Shown here: one piece after another, positions 42,453-50,507 of the stretch | Position numbering within the stretch: position 1 is the stretch's first letter | Layout of the letters: each line of letters starts with the position of its first letter | Origin: Nocardiopsis potens DSM 45234 | GTDB taxonomy: Bacteria; Actinomycetota; Actinomycetes; Streptosporangiales; Streptosporangiaceae | Assembly: GCF_000341105.1 (NCBI RefSeq) | Contig: NZ_ANBB01000025.1 | Location: 106,495 to 170,494, forward strand | Reading direction: 5' to 3' | DNA length: 64,000 nucleotides | The notes under the pieces: model-generated | What the model was told of the DNA's origin: nothing | The model's input: the letters and a program-made list of their open reading frames with translations, nothing else | Databases searched by the model: none | Translations under genes and position numbers: made by a program

Positions 42453-43460
42453 GTGGCGGGTCCGGACGACGTGGTCAGGCTGGACGACGTGGCCAGGGAG
42501 GCGGGCGTCTCGGCGTCGACGGTGTCGCGGGCGCTGTCCAGGCCGGACATGGTCGCCCCGGCCACCCTGGCCAAGGTGCGCGGCGCCGCCGAGAGCCTCG
42601 GGTTCCGGGCCAACCCCGCGGCCCGCGCGCTGATCACCGGCCGCACCGGGTTCTTCGCGCTGCTCGTCCCCGACCTGGACAACCCGTTCTACGCCGCCAC
42701 CGCCACCGCGGCCCAGGACCTCGCCGCGGAGGGCGGCCGCCGGGTGATCATCGCGGTGACCGGCGGCGACGCGGCCCGCGAGGCCGCCGCCCTGGCCGAA
42801 CTGGAGGGGCAGGTCGACGGGTTCGCGGTGCTCTCGCCGATGAGCCCGGCGGCCGCGCTGAAGGAGGTGCACCGGCGCAAACCGGTGGTGGCGATCAACC
42901 GCCGCGTCGCCGGGCTGACCTCGTTCACCGTGGACACCCCCGGCGGGCTGGGCCGGATCTACGACCGCCTGGTGGAGCTGGGCCACCGGGACGTCGCCTA
43001 CCTGGCCGGGCCGCCCGGGTCCTGGATGGACCGGCGCCGCCGCGACGAGCTGGTGGAGCACGCGGCCCGGTCGGGGCTGCGGGTGCGGGTGCACGGCCCG
43101 GTCCGCCCGGCCTTCGCCGAGGGGGCGGCCGCCGCGCGCGCGATCGCCGCCTCCGGCTGCACCGCGGTGCTGGTCTACAACAGCCTGCTGCTGCTCGGCA
43201 TGATGTTCGAGTTCGGCCGGATGGGGGTGCGGGTCCCCGAGGACGTCAGCGTCGCCGCCGCCGACGACATCGCACTGGCCGACCTGCCCGGCCCGCCGAT
43301 CACCGCGGTGCTCGCGCCCGCGGGGGAGCTGGGCCGCTGCGCGGTCGCCGCACTGGCGGAGATGGTCCAGGGCGGCGGCGACCGCCGGGCCCCGGGCCGC
43401 CGGCTGCCCACCGGCGTCCGGATCACCGACTCCCTGGCCCCGCCGCGCCCCGGGGTCTGA
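42453..43460 (+). CDS. LacI-family transcriptional regulator
   Basis: 335 residues. The N-terminal DNA-binding domain VRLDDVAREAGVSASTVSRA (residues 8-27) and hinge RANPAARALITGRTG are classical. The periplasmic-binding-like sensor domain includes ALLVPDLDNPFYAATATAAQ, VDGFAVLSPMSP and VPEDVSVAAADDIALADLPG. GTG at 42453 after GGGGAG; an upstream in-frame ATG at 42333 would run through the operator and is rejected. By position it represses the divergent importer and purine salvage operon, with a nucleoside, base or sugar as probable inducer. Confidence 0.92.
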   Translation: MAGPDDVVRLDDVAREAGVSASTVSRALSRPDMVAPATLAKVRGAAESLGFRANPAARALITGRTGFFALLVPDLDNPFYAATATAAQDLAAEGGRRVIIAVTGGDAAREAAALAELEGQVDGFAVLSPMSPAAALKEVHRRKPVVAINRRVAGLTSFTVDTPGGLGRIYDRLVELGHRDVAYLAGPPGSWMDRRRRDELVEHAARSGLRVRVHGPVRPAFAEGAAAARAIAASGCTAVLVYNSLLLLGMMFEFGRMGVRVPEDVSVAAADDIALADLPGPPITAVLAPAGELGRCAVAALAEMVQGGGDRRAPGRRLPTGVRITDSLAPPRPGV

Positions 43461-43576
43461 ACCCCGCCTCCGGCACAGGGCCGGCGTCCCGGACCGCTGA
43501 CGGGCGCCTCCCGCCCGCACCGGGTCCGGGCGGGAACGGGGCCGCTCCCGGCCGGACCCGGCCGCACCGGGGCCGG

Positions 43577-43813
43577 TCAGGCGCTGGGCTGGAGCTCGCC
43601 CTCCCGGCGCGCCGCGCCGGCGGCCTGCGCCTCGGCGGGGGCCGGAGCGGGGGCGGCGGCGCCCTCCTGCCCGGGCAGCGGGACACCGGCCTTCAGGTCC
43701 AGCCGGTCCTGGGCCAGCTGGTACACGATGTAGCCGATCCCGCAGAGGAAGACCGCGGCGACCCCGGCCAGCGTGACGGCGAGCCCGGTGTAGATGAGAG
43801 CGGTGTCGACCAT
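43577..43813 (-). CDS. Small single-pass membrane protein
   Basis: 78 residues. One strong transmembrane helix (LIYTGLAVTLAGVAAVFLCG) is followed by IGYIVYQLAQDRLDLKAGVP and an alanine/proline/glutamate-rich cytoplasmic-type tail. ATG at 43813 after AGAGAGG; the longer frame upstream covers an operator. I do not recognise the family. A conspicuous inverted repeat about 85 bp upstream suggests it is regulated. Confidence 0.6.
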   Translation of the reverse strand: MVDTALIYTGLAVTLAGVAAVFLCGIGYIVYQLAQDRLDLKAGVPLPGQEGAAAPAPAPAEAQAAGAARREGELQPSA

Positions 43814-43894
43814 GGGGGGCAACCTCTCTTCGGAGTGCTCTCGGTTGGGTCCGGGCCCTGTCCGGCAGGGCCCTCGCCAACGAGAGTAATCACC

Positions 43895-43929
43895 GTTAAC
43901 TGAAGTTGGCATCGTTTCCTTCAGTGAAC
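43895..43929. promoter_or_regulatory. Candidate operator upstream of the small membrane protein gene
   Basis: Inverted repeat GTTAACTGAAG / CTTCAGTGAAC (11 bp arms, one mismatch, 13 bp spacer) in AT-rich sequence. No regulator gene is adjacent. Confidence 0.55.
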
Positions 43930-44113
43930 TGCGTCATAGGCCCGGCCGGCGGTCCGCGCCCCGATCGCCCGCGGCCGGGCGCACCCCCGCCCACCTGCGG
44001 CTCCGGGAGGGCGCCGGCCCTCGGCGGGCAGGACGAGACATGGCGCACGGTCGGGAGGGCCGGGCGGCGCGGCCGCCGGGGAGGGCCGGGCCGCCCTGTG
44101 TAGGGTTCGGCCC

Positions 44114-44554
44114 ATGGCCGATCTCACGGACGTGCAGCGGATCATCGACGAGGGCGGGCACCGCGGGGTGGTCTCCGCGGTGCGCGCCGACGGGTCCGTC
44201 CAATCCAGCGTGGTCGCGGCGGGCATCGCCGAGCACCCGGTCACCGGGGAGCCGTCGGTCGCCTTCACCACCCCGGACGGCAGCGTCAAACTGCGGCTGT
44301 GGCGGGCCCGGCCGCAGGCGACCATCGTGTTCCAGGCCGGGTACCCGTGGGCCAGTGTGGGCGGCCCGGTGGACCTGATCGGCTACGCCGACCCCCGCGA
44401 GGGGATCGGCGCCGACCGGCTGCGCGAGGTGCTGCGCGACGTTTTCACCGCCGCCGGGGGCACCCACGACGACTGGGACGCCTACGACCGCGCGATGGAG
44501 GAGCAGGTGCGCAGCGCGGTCTTCATCCGCCCGGACCGGATCTTCGCGATGTAG
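44114..44554 (+). CDS. PNPOx-like flavin/F420-binding split-barrel protein
   Basis: 146 residues with a split beta-barrel: HRGVVSAVRADGSVQSSVVA, VAFTTPDGSVKLRLWRARPQ, ATIVFQAGYPWASVGGPVDL and a C-terminal RSAVFIRPDRIFAM. This fits the pyridoxamine 5'-phosphate oxidase-related family, in actinobacteria often F420- or heme-binding. Substrate unknown. ATG at 44114; its ribosome binding site is weak (AGGG). Confidence 0.78.
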   Translation: MADLTDVQRIIDEGGHRGVVSAVRADGSVQSSVVAAGIAEHPVTGEPSVAFTTPDGSVKLRLWRARPQATIVFQAGYPWASVGGPVDLIGYADPREGIGADRLREVLRDVFTAAGGTHDDWDAYDRAMEEQVRSAVFIRPDRIFAM

Positions 44555-44602
44555 CGCCGGTGCCGGCCTCGGATCGTTGACGGGGGATACCCGCCGCCGG
44601 CC

Positions 44603-46228
44603 TCAGGTGATCGCGAACCCGGCGTAGCCGTCCTCGGCGACCTGGGAGCAGATCTCGCGGTAGGGGCCCACCCCGCCGACGTAGGGCATGAACACCCGGG
44701 GCTTGCCGGGGACGTTGGCGCCCAGGTACCAGGAGTCGGCCCGGGGGAACAGGGTCGCCTCGGCGGCCTCGCCGACGTGCGCGGTCCAGGCCTCCTGGGC
44801 CTGCGCGGTCGGCTCGATCGCCGCGGCCCCGCGGTCGCGCAGCGCCGCGATGCACTCCGCGATCCAGTCCACGTGCTGCTCGATGGAGACCATCATGTTG
44901 CTCAGCACCGACGGGCTGCCCGGCCCGGTGACGGTGAACAGGTTCGGGAAGCCCGCCATGCCCAGCCCCAGGTAGCTCCGCCAGCCGCCGGCCCAGGCCT
45001 CGCCCAGCCCGGTGCCGCCCCGGCCGCGCAGGTCCACCGCGGCCAGCGCCCCGGTCATCGCGTCGAACCCGGTGGCCAGCACGATGTCGTCGAAGGGCAG
45101 GTCGCGCACCCGGGTGCGCACCCCCTCCCGGGTGACCCGCTCGATCGGCTCGGCGCGCAGATCGATGACGTCCACCCCGTCCCGGTTGAACGCCTGGTAG
45201 TAGCCGGTGTCCAGGCAGGGCCGCTTGGTGCCGAAGGGGTGGCCGCGCGGGGTGAGCGCCTCCGCCGCCTCCGGGTCCGCGACGGTCTCCCGGATGCGGT
45301 CCCGGACGAAGTCGGCGGCGGTCCGGTTGGCCTCGGCGTCGGTGAGCACGTCGGTGTAGCTGCGGAAGATGCCGAACAGCCCGCCGCGCTCCCAGTGCCC
45401 CCGGTAGACGGCCTCCCGCTCGGCGGCGGTGGCCTCCAGGGCGGAGGCCTGCGGCTCGGGCATCGGCACCCCGTTGTGCGAGGCGCGGGCCCGTCTGCGC
45501 CGCTCGGGGTAGCCGCGCCTGGCCTCGGCCAGCGCCTCCGGGGAGAGCGGGGCGTTGCGCGCGGGCAGGCTGAAGTTGGCGGTGCGCTGGAAGACGGTGA
45601 GCGCCGCGGCCTGCTCGGCGATGACCGGGACGGACTGGATGCCGGAGGAGCCGGTCCCGATGACGGCGACCCGCCGCCCGGTGAAGTCCGCGCCCCCGTG
45701 CGGCCAGCGGGCGGTGTGCAGCAGGCGGCCGCCGAACCGGTCCAGGCCGTCGATCTCCGGGGTCTTGGGCACCGACAGGCAGCCGGTGGCCATGATCAGG
45801 TGCCGGGCCGCGGTGGCGGCCCCGTCCTCGGTGCGCACCCGCCACACAGCCTCGGCCTCGTCGAAGGCGGCCGCGGTGACCCGGGTCCCGGTCCGGACGC
45901 CGCGGTGCAGGTCGAAGCGGTCGGCGACGGACTCGATGTAGCGCAGGATCTCGGCCTGGTCGGGGTAGCGGTGCGTCCACTCCCACTCCTGCTCCAGTTC
46001 GGGGGAGAAGGAGTAGGAGTAGTCGATGCTCTCCACGTCGCAGCGGGCGCCGGGGTAGCGGTTCCAGAACCAGGTGCCGCCGATGCCGGAGCCCGCCTCG
46101 AAGACGAGTGCGCGCAGGCCGAGGCCGCGCAGCCGGTGCAGCATGTACAGGCCGGCGAAGCCGGCCCCGACGATCAGGGCGTCCAGCGGGGCGGAGGGGG
46201 AGGTCGAAGGGGTGGGGGCGTCCGGCAT
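44603..46228 (-). CDS. Baeyer-Villiger flavin monooxygenase
   Basis: 541 residues. The FAD motif VGAGFAG is at 20-26, the NADPH motif IGTGSSG near 190. Between them is the BVMO fingerprint F-x-G-x3-H-x3-W-P/D as FGGRLLHTARWP. WFWNRYPGARCDVESIDYSY is typical of cyclohexanone/phenylacetone monooxygenases. It should oxidise a ketone to an ester or lactone with NADPH and O2. The ATG at 46228 is preferred because GGAGG precedes it by 5 nt; an in-frame ATG lies at 46240. It is divergent from paiB. Confidence 0.92.
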   Translation of the reverse strand: MPDAPTPSTSPSAPLDALIVGAGFAGLYMLHRLRGLGLRALVFEAGSGIGGTWFWNRYPGARCDVESIDYSYSFSPELEQEWEWTHRYPDQAEILRYIESVADRFDLHRGVRTGTRVTAAAFDEAEAVWRVRTEDGAATAARHLIMATGCLSVPKTPEIDGLDRFGGRLLHTARWPHGGADFTGRRVAVIGTGSSGIQSVPVIAEQAAALTVFQRTANFSLPARNAPLSPEALAEARRGYPERRRRARASHNGVPMPEPQASALEATAAEREAVYRGHWERGGLFGIFRSYTDVLTDAEANRTAADFVRDRIRETVADPEAAEALTPRGHPFGTKRPCLDTGYYQAFNRDGVDVIDLRAEPIERVTREGVRTRVRDLPFDDIVLATGFDAMTGALAAVDLRGRGGTGLGEAWAGGWRSYLGLGMAGFPNLFTVTGPGSPSVLSNMMVSIEQHVDWIAECIAALRDRGAAAIEPTAQAQEAWTAHVGEAAEATLFPRADSWYLGANVPGKPRVFMPYVGGVGPYREICSQVAEDGYAGFAIT

Positions 46229-46278
46229 GCCTGCCTCCATGGCCGGTTGGGGTGGTCCCGACTCTCCGCGCAGTCTCC

Positions 46279-46290
46279 GACCAATCGGTC
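46279..46290. promoter_or_regulatory. Short palindrome upstream of the BVMO gene
   Basis: GACC-AATC-GGTC, about 50 bp upstream of the BVMO start. Its form is common in TetR-type operators; no TetR gene is adjacent. Confidence 0.3.
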
Positions 46291-46391
46291 GCTTGGGTCA
46301 ATGGGCCGGATGGCGGCCTGCGCCGCTCCGGGTGTATGTTCGGTGGTGATCAGATCATTGCACTAGTTCGTATGGGCAGAGGTGGAGCGGC

Positions 46392-47027
46392 ATGTACATC
46401 CCCAAGGCCTTCGCGGCCCCGGAGCCGGGAGCGGTCACCGGACTGCTCCGCGACTCCGGCGCCGCGGACCTGGTCACCTGCACCGCGGACGGGTTCGACG
46501 CCACCCCGGTCCCGTTCGTGCACGACCCGCACCCCGGACCGCACGGCCGCCTCCTCGGCCACCTGGCCCGGAACAACCCGCAGTGGCGGGCAGGGCTCGG
46601 CGGCGGCGTCCCCGCCCTGGTCATCGTGCGCGGCCCGGACGCCTACGTGACGCCGACCTGGTACGCGTCCAAGCGCGAGCACGGCCGGACCGTCCCCACC
46701 TGGAACTACGTCACCGCGCACCTGCACGGCCGGCTCGTCGCGCACGACGACCCGGCCTGGGCCGAGGACGCGGTCCGCCGGCTCACCGAGCTGTACGAGG
46801 CCGGCCGGGACGAGCCGTGGAGCGTCGACGACGCCCCGCGCCGCTTCACCGAGGGGCAGCTGCGCGCCATCGTCGGGGTCGAGGTGCTGATCGAGCGGGT
46901 CGAGGCCAAGTGGAAGCTGAGCCAGAACCGCTCCGACGCCGACCGGGACGGCGTCGAGGCCGGCCTCCGCGCCGAATCCGCCCCCGGCGCACGGGCGGTC
47001 GCCGACGCCATGGCCCGCACCCGCTGA
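46392..47027 (+). CDS. paiB: PaiB-family FMN-binding protein
   Basis: 211 residues. It opens MYIPKAFAAPEPGAV and contains AYVTPTWYASKREHGRTVPT then WNYVTAHLHGRL, the PaiB signature (Y-V-S-P-x-W-Y...VPTWNY). The C-terminal LRAIVGVEVLIERVEAKWKL and SQNRSDADRDGV also fit. B. subtilis PaiB was described as a negative regulator of protease and sporulation genes; the fold is an FMN-binding split barrel, so the direct role is uncertain. ATG at 46392 after GGAG. Repeat copy C begins about 25 bp after the stop. Confidence 0.9.
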   Translation: MYIPKAFAAPEPGAVTGLLRDSGAADLVTCTADGFDATPVPFVHDPHPGPHGRLLGHLARNNPQWRAGLGGGVPALVIVRGPDAYVTPTWYASKREHGRTVPTWNYVTAHLHGRLVAHDDPAWAEDAVRRLTELYEAGRDEPWSVDDAPRRFTEGQLRAIVGVEVLIERVEAKWKLSQNRSDADRDGVEAGLRAESAPGARAVADAMARTR

Positions 47028-47078
47028 CCCCGCCGAGGTAGACCGCCCCAGGGCGATGATCTTGACGCTGCGGTCCTC

Positions 47079-47149
47079 TCAGAGCGGGTGGTCTCCAGTG
47101 CCTGCTGCAACACCGCCCACCAGAGGACAGGAGGGGGTCGGCCGGCCGG
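47079..47149 (+). repeat. Left terminal inverted repeat of copy C
   Basis: 71 nt starting TCAGAGCGG and ending GTCGGCCGGCCGG, with GGTCTCCAGTGCC, TGCAACACCGCCCACCAG and AGGACAGGA in between. It matches the complement of 48378-48448 with four mismatches. Confidence 0.85.
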
Positions 47150-47494
47150 CTGGCCGGTCGGGCGCGGCGCCCTACGGGGTCAAGGTTCAAGCGGGCGGCG
47201 ACGGCGGGGAGGGGGCCGGCCGGTCGGTCGGGCGCGGCGCCCCACGGAGCGAAGGTTCAAGCGGGCGGCGACGGCGGGAAAGGGGACCGGCTGATCGGTC
47301 GGGTGCGGCGTCTCGCGGGGCGGAGGTTCAGACGGGCGGCGAGGGCGGTGGTGGGGACCGGCTGGTCGGTCGGGCGCGGCGCCTCGCGGAGTGCAGGTTC
47401 AGACGGGCGGCGAGGGCGGCGGGCCGCTCGCCCGCACCCGCCAGGGGGCCTTATCCCCTATGCCTGGTTTGCGGCGGGGGTCGGGCAGGGGTGG

Positions 47495-47801
47495 GGGTGC
47501 CCTGCGCACCGCGAGAGCACCCCGATTACATCTACCAGCGAGTAGTAGCCCCCGAGGGCCCCACCACCCCCTCGTCGGTTACCCAGAGTGGCCAAACGGA
47601 GCCTTCCGGGAGAACAAAAGCGGCATTTCGCCCCCGCCCCTGCTCTTCCCGGGTTTCGGCCCCCTGCTTTGCGGCCTTGCGGGCGCCTCGAACCCCCGAT
47701 CGCCGGCCCGATCAGGGCGATTCGGGCCTTCTGGGGCCTGTTCCGGGCCGGGATGCGCGCCCGGGAATCACCGGGGTGCTCTCGCGGTGCGCAGGGCGCC
47801 C
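47495..47801 (-). repeat. Core of repeat element, copy C
   Basis: 307 bp core in inverted orientation relative to copies A and B, with the invariant 31 nt block at 47516-47546. Here 29 of the first 30 bases of each end are inverted repeats of one another. Confidence 0.75.
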
Positions 47802-48377
47802 CTCCTCGCCATCACCGTGCGTATTCACCCAGGTCGGAGAGGGGCAGCGGTTTCGGAGGCGGCCGCCCTCGGCGCCCGGGCGACGCGGGCACGGCGAACC
47901 CGCCGCCCCGACCGCCCCTCCCTGCTCTGCCGCACCCGACTGACCAGCCGGTTCCCACTGTCGCCCTCGCCGCCCGCTTGAACCCCGACCCCGTGGGGCG
48001 CCGCGCCCGGGCGACCACCCTCGCCCCGCCCCTACCGGCGCCGTCGCCGCCCGCTTGAACCCCCGCCTCGCGAGACGCTGCACCCGACCGACCGGCCGGT
48101 TCCCACCGCCGCCCTCGCTGCCCGCTTGAACCTTCGCCCCGTGGGGCGCCGCGCCGGACCGACCAGCTGGGACGCCCCCTCCCTCCGTCGCTGCCTGCTT
48201 GAAGCCTCGCCCCGTGGGGCGCCGCGTTCGGGCGACCGCCTTCGCCCCGCCCCTACCTGCGCCGTCGCCGCCGGTCTGAACCCCACCCCGTGAGGTGCCG
48301 TGCTGGACCGACCGGCCGGTGCCCCTCCCGCCTTCGCTGCCCGCTTGAACCTTCGCTCCGTGGGGCGCCGCGCCCGA

Positions 48378-48448
48378 CCGGCCGGCCGACCCCTTCCTGT
48401 CCTCTGGTGGGCGGTGTTGCAACGGGCACTGGAGACCAGCCGCTCTGA
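48378..48448 (-). repeat. Right terminal inverted repeat of copy C
   Basis: Complementary partner of 47079-47149. Part of the same sequence (GTTGCAACGG...CGCTCTGA) recurs at the right end of copy A near 1400-1432. Confidence 0.85.
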
Positions 48449-48616
48449 CGGGCCCCGGAGTCAAGAACATCGCGGGCGGCGCGGCGGCCGCTGCAACCGT
48501 GATGTGGCCGGTGCCACTTCGATACCGTTCCGGGGGAGGGTTATGAATCCGTCACCGGGCGGAGTGGGCGCCCCGCCCGCGGCCCGGCAGAGCAGCCAAG
48601 GCAGCGGAGTCGCCTC

Positions 48617-50083
48617 ATGGACGCGGTGCAAACCGTACTCATCTGGATCGCCGACAACGTCTTCGGCCAAGTCGCCATTCTGATCGGACTGATAACGCTG
48701 CTGGGGCTGCTCCTGCAGCGCAAACCGGTGGAGGAGGTGGTCGGCGGGGCGATCCGGGCCACGCTGGGCATCATCATCCTCTTCGTCGGCATCGAGCTGT
48801 TCACCGGAGGGCTCACCGACTTCCAGACCATCGTCTCCAGCGCGGTCGGCGCGGAGCCGCCCGCCGCCCGGAACGACCTCGAAGGGTTCCTCGGGACCCA
48901 CGGCGGCAGCGTCGCGCTGATCATCACCCTCGGGTTCCTCCTGCACCTGGTGCTGGTCCGGCTCTTCCCCGCCGCCCGCTACGTCTACCTCACCGGCCAC
49001 CTGATGTTCTGGATCAGCGTGGTGATCACCGCCTGCCTGGTGGAGGCCTTCGGCGACCTGCCGCAGTGGACGCTGGTCCCGGCCGGCGCGGTGCTGATCG
49101 CCTGCTACTGGACGCTGCAGCCGTTGTGGATCGCCCCGTTCATGCGCAGGGTCACCGGGCGCGACGAGTTCGGCCTCGGCCACACCACCTCGGTGCTCGC
49201 GCTGCTCACCGCGGTGGCCGCCAGACCGCTCGGCGACCCGGCGAAGCACAACACCGAGAAGCTGAGGCTGCCCGCGCGGCTCTCCTTCTTCAAGGACGTC
49301 AACGTCAGCACGGTGCTGGTCATCGGCCTGATCCTGCTGGTGTCGATGGCCTTCGCCGACCAGCAGGTGGTGCGCGAGGCCGCGGCCGCCTACAGCGAGG
49401 ACATCGACCCCTGGGCCTGGGGCGTGATCGCCGCGTTCCGGTTCGCCGCGGGCATCGCCATCCTCCTCTACGGGGTGCGGATGTTCCTCGCCGAGATCGT
49501 GCCCGCCTTCAAGGGCGTCAGCGACCGGCTCGTCCCCGGCTCCCGGCCGGCCCTGGACATCCCCACGGTCTTCCCCGCCGCGCCGACCGCGGTGATGCTC
49601 GGCTTCGTCGCCAGTACCGCCGTCTTCCTGGTGCTGCTGGGCGTCTTCGCGGCCACCGGACGGTTCACCCTCGTCCCGCCGATGATCATGCTCTTCTTCG
49701 GCGGCGGCGCGGGCGGCGTGTTCGGCAACGCCGTCGCCGGGTGGCGCGGCGCCGTGCTCGGCGGCGCGATCAACGGCCTGATCCTGGCCGCCGGGCAGGC
49801 GGTGACCTGGGGGATGCTCGACGACACCGCGCCGGAGCTGGCCACCCTCGCCGACGCCGACTGGTACGCCATCGTGTTCCTGCTGGCCGGCATCGCCGCG
49901 GTGGTGCCGAGCGTGTGGGCGGCACCGGTCCTCATCGGCGTGCTCACCGTCGCCCTGCTGGCCTGGCTCTCGGTGCGGGACCGGCGCAGGCGGCGCACCG
50001 AGGAGGCCCGGGAGGAGGAGAAGCGGGAGGAGCAGAAGGAGAAAGAGCAGGAGGAGAAGGGGAGGGCGGCGGGCGGAGATTAG
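48617..50083 (+). CDS. ulaA: PTS ascorbate-type EIIC permease (UlaA family)
   Basis: 488 residues with about ten to twelve membrane helices. It starts with a UlaA-like ILIGLITLLGLLLQRKPVEE and RATLGIIILFVGIELFTGGL, and continues VYLTGHLMFWISVVITACLV and MIMLFFGGGAGGVFGNAVAG. It translocates and, with EIIB, phosphorylates its sugar. The C-terminal 35 residues are a charged E/K/R-rich probable coiled coil, absent from E. coli UlaA. ATG at 48617. A frame starting at ATG 48543, behind a stronger GGGGGAGGG site, overlaps this start out of frame. L-ascorbate as substrate is inference. Confidence 0.88.
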   Translation: MDAVQTVLIWIADNVFGQVAILIGLITLLGLLLQRKPVEEVVGGAIRATLGIIILFVGIELFTGGLTDFQTIVSSAVGAEPPAARNDLEGFLGTHGGSVALIITLGFLLHLVLVRLFPAARYVYLTGHLMFWISVVITACLVEAFGDLPQWTLVPAGAVLIACYWTLQPLWIAPFMRRVTGRDEFGLGHTTSVLALLTAVAARPLGDPAKHNTEKLRLPARLSFFKDVNVSTVLVIGLILLVSMAFADQQVVREAAAAYSEDIDPWAWGVIAAFRFAAGIAILLYGVRMFLAEIVPAFKGVSDRLVPGSRPALDIPTVFPAAPTAVMLGFVASTAVFLVLLGVFAATGRFTLVPPMIMLFFGGGAGGVFGNAVAGWRGAVLGGAINGLILAAGQAVTWGMLDDTAPELATLADADWYAIVFLLAGIAAVVPSVWAAPVLIGVLTVALLAWLSVRDRRRRRTEEAREEEKREEQKEKEQEEKGRAAGGD

Positions 50084-50096
50084 GCCCGGGGCGGCG

Positions 50097-50121
50097 CGCG
50101 CCGGGTGCGAACCCCGGCGCG
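50097..50121 (+). terminator. Intercistronic hairpin between EIIC and EIIB genes
   Basis: Perfect 9 bp stem CGCGCCGGG / CCCGGCGCG with a 7 nt loop inside the 92 bp gap. More likely an attenuator or mRNA-stability element than a full terminator, as the downstream genes belong to the same operon. Confidence 0.4.
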
Positions 50122-50175
50122 TTCCGGGTAGGACAGAGCGGGAGAACTCGCGGAGAACACGGAGAAGAGGCGCGG

Positions 50176-50475
50176 ATGACGCGTTCAGATCCCCTGGTGG
50201 TGCTGGCGGTCTGCGGAGTCGGCATGGGGTCCAGCCTGATATTGAAGATGACCGCGGAAGGGGCGCTGAGCGACCTCGGCGTCGCCGCCAAGGTGGAGAA
50301 CACCGACATCACCACCGCGCGCGGAACGGCCGCCGACGTGATCGTCGCCCAGGGCATGCACACCGGAGAGCTGGAGGGCCTGGCACCGGTGGTGCTCACC
50401 GTCGACGACTTCCTCGACCGCGACGGCCTGGCGCGCTCGCTGCGCGAGCGGCTGGCCGGGCAGGGGTGGCTGTGA
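50176..50475 (+). CDS. PTS ascorbate/galactitol-type EIIB component
   Basis: 99 residues. The phosphocysteine is C13 in VLAVCGVGMGSSLILKM, the P-loop of lactate/ascorbate/galactitol-type EIIB. It receives phosphate from an EIIA and passes it to the sugar at EIIC. No EIIA gene is seen in the window. ATG at 50176 after AGAAGAGG. The next gene follows within a few bases or overlaps. Confidence 0.9.
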   Translation: MTRSDPLVVLAVCGVGMGSSLILKMTAEGALSDLGVAAKVENTDITTARGTAADVIVAQGMHTGELEGLAPVVLTVDDFLDRDGLARSLRERLAGQGWL

Positions 50476-50507
50476 CGCAGGGGCCGGAACGGAAGGGGGA
50501 AGGCGCC

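Larger units (their letters stand above)
47051..48475 (-). repeat. Foldback-like dispersed repeat, copy C (complete)
   Basis: Complete, inverted copy of the element. Its ends are 71 bp terminal inverted repeats (47079-47149 and 48378-48448, four mismatches). Inside are tandem arms of about 70 bp units (47150-47430 and 47900-48375, opposite orientation) and the core at 47495-47801. Outside the 71 bp repeats a further GATGATCTTGAC (left) and GATGTTCTTGAC (right, complement) may belong to the ends. No transposase or other protein gene is inside. It lies between paiB and the PTS gene. Confidence 0.82.

Noticed and set aside
44603..46366. Plus-strand frame over the Baeyer-Villiger gene
   Set aside because: Pure antisense shadow of a gene with two Rossmann motifs and the BVMO fingerprint.
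47051..48475. Insertion sequence with a decayed transposase
   Set aside because: No DDE, HUH or serine recombinase motifs are readable in any frame of the 1.4 kb element.
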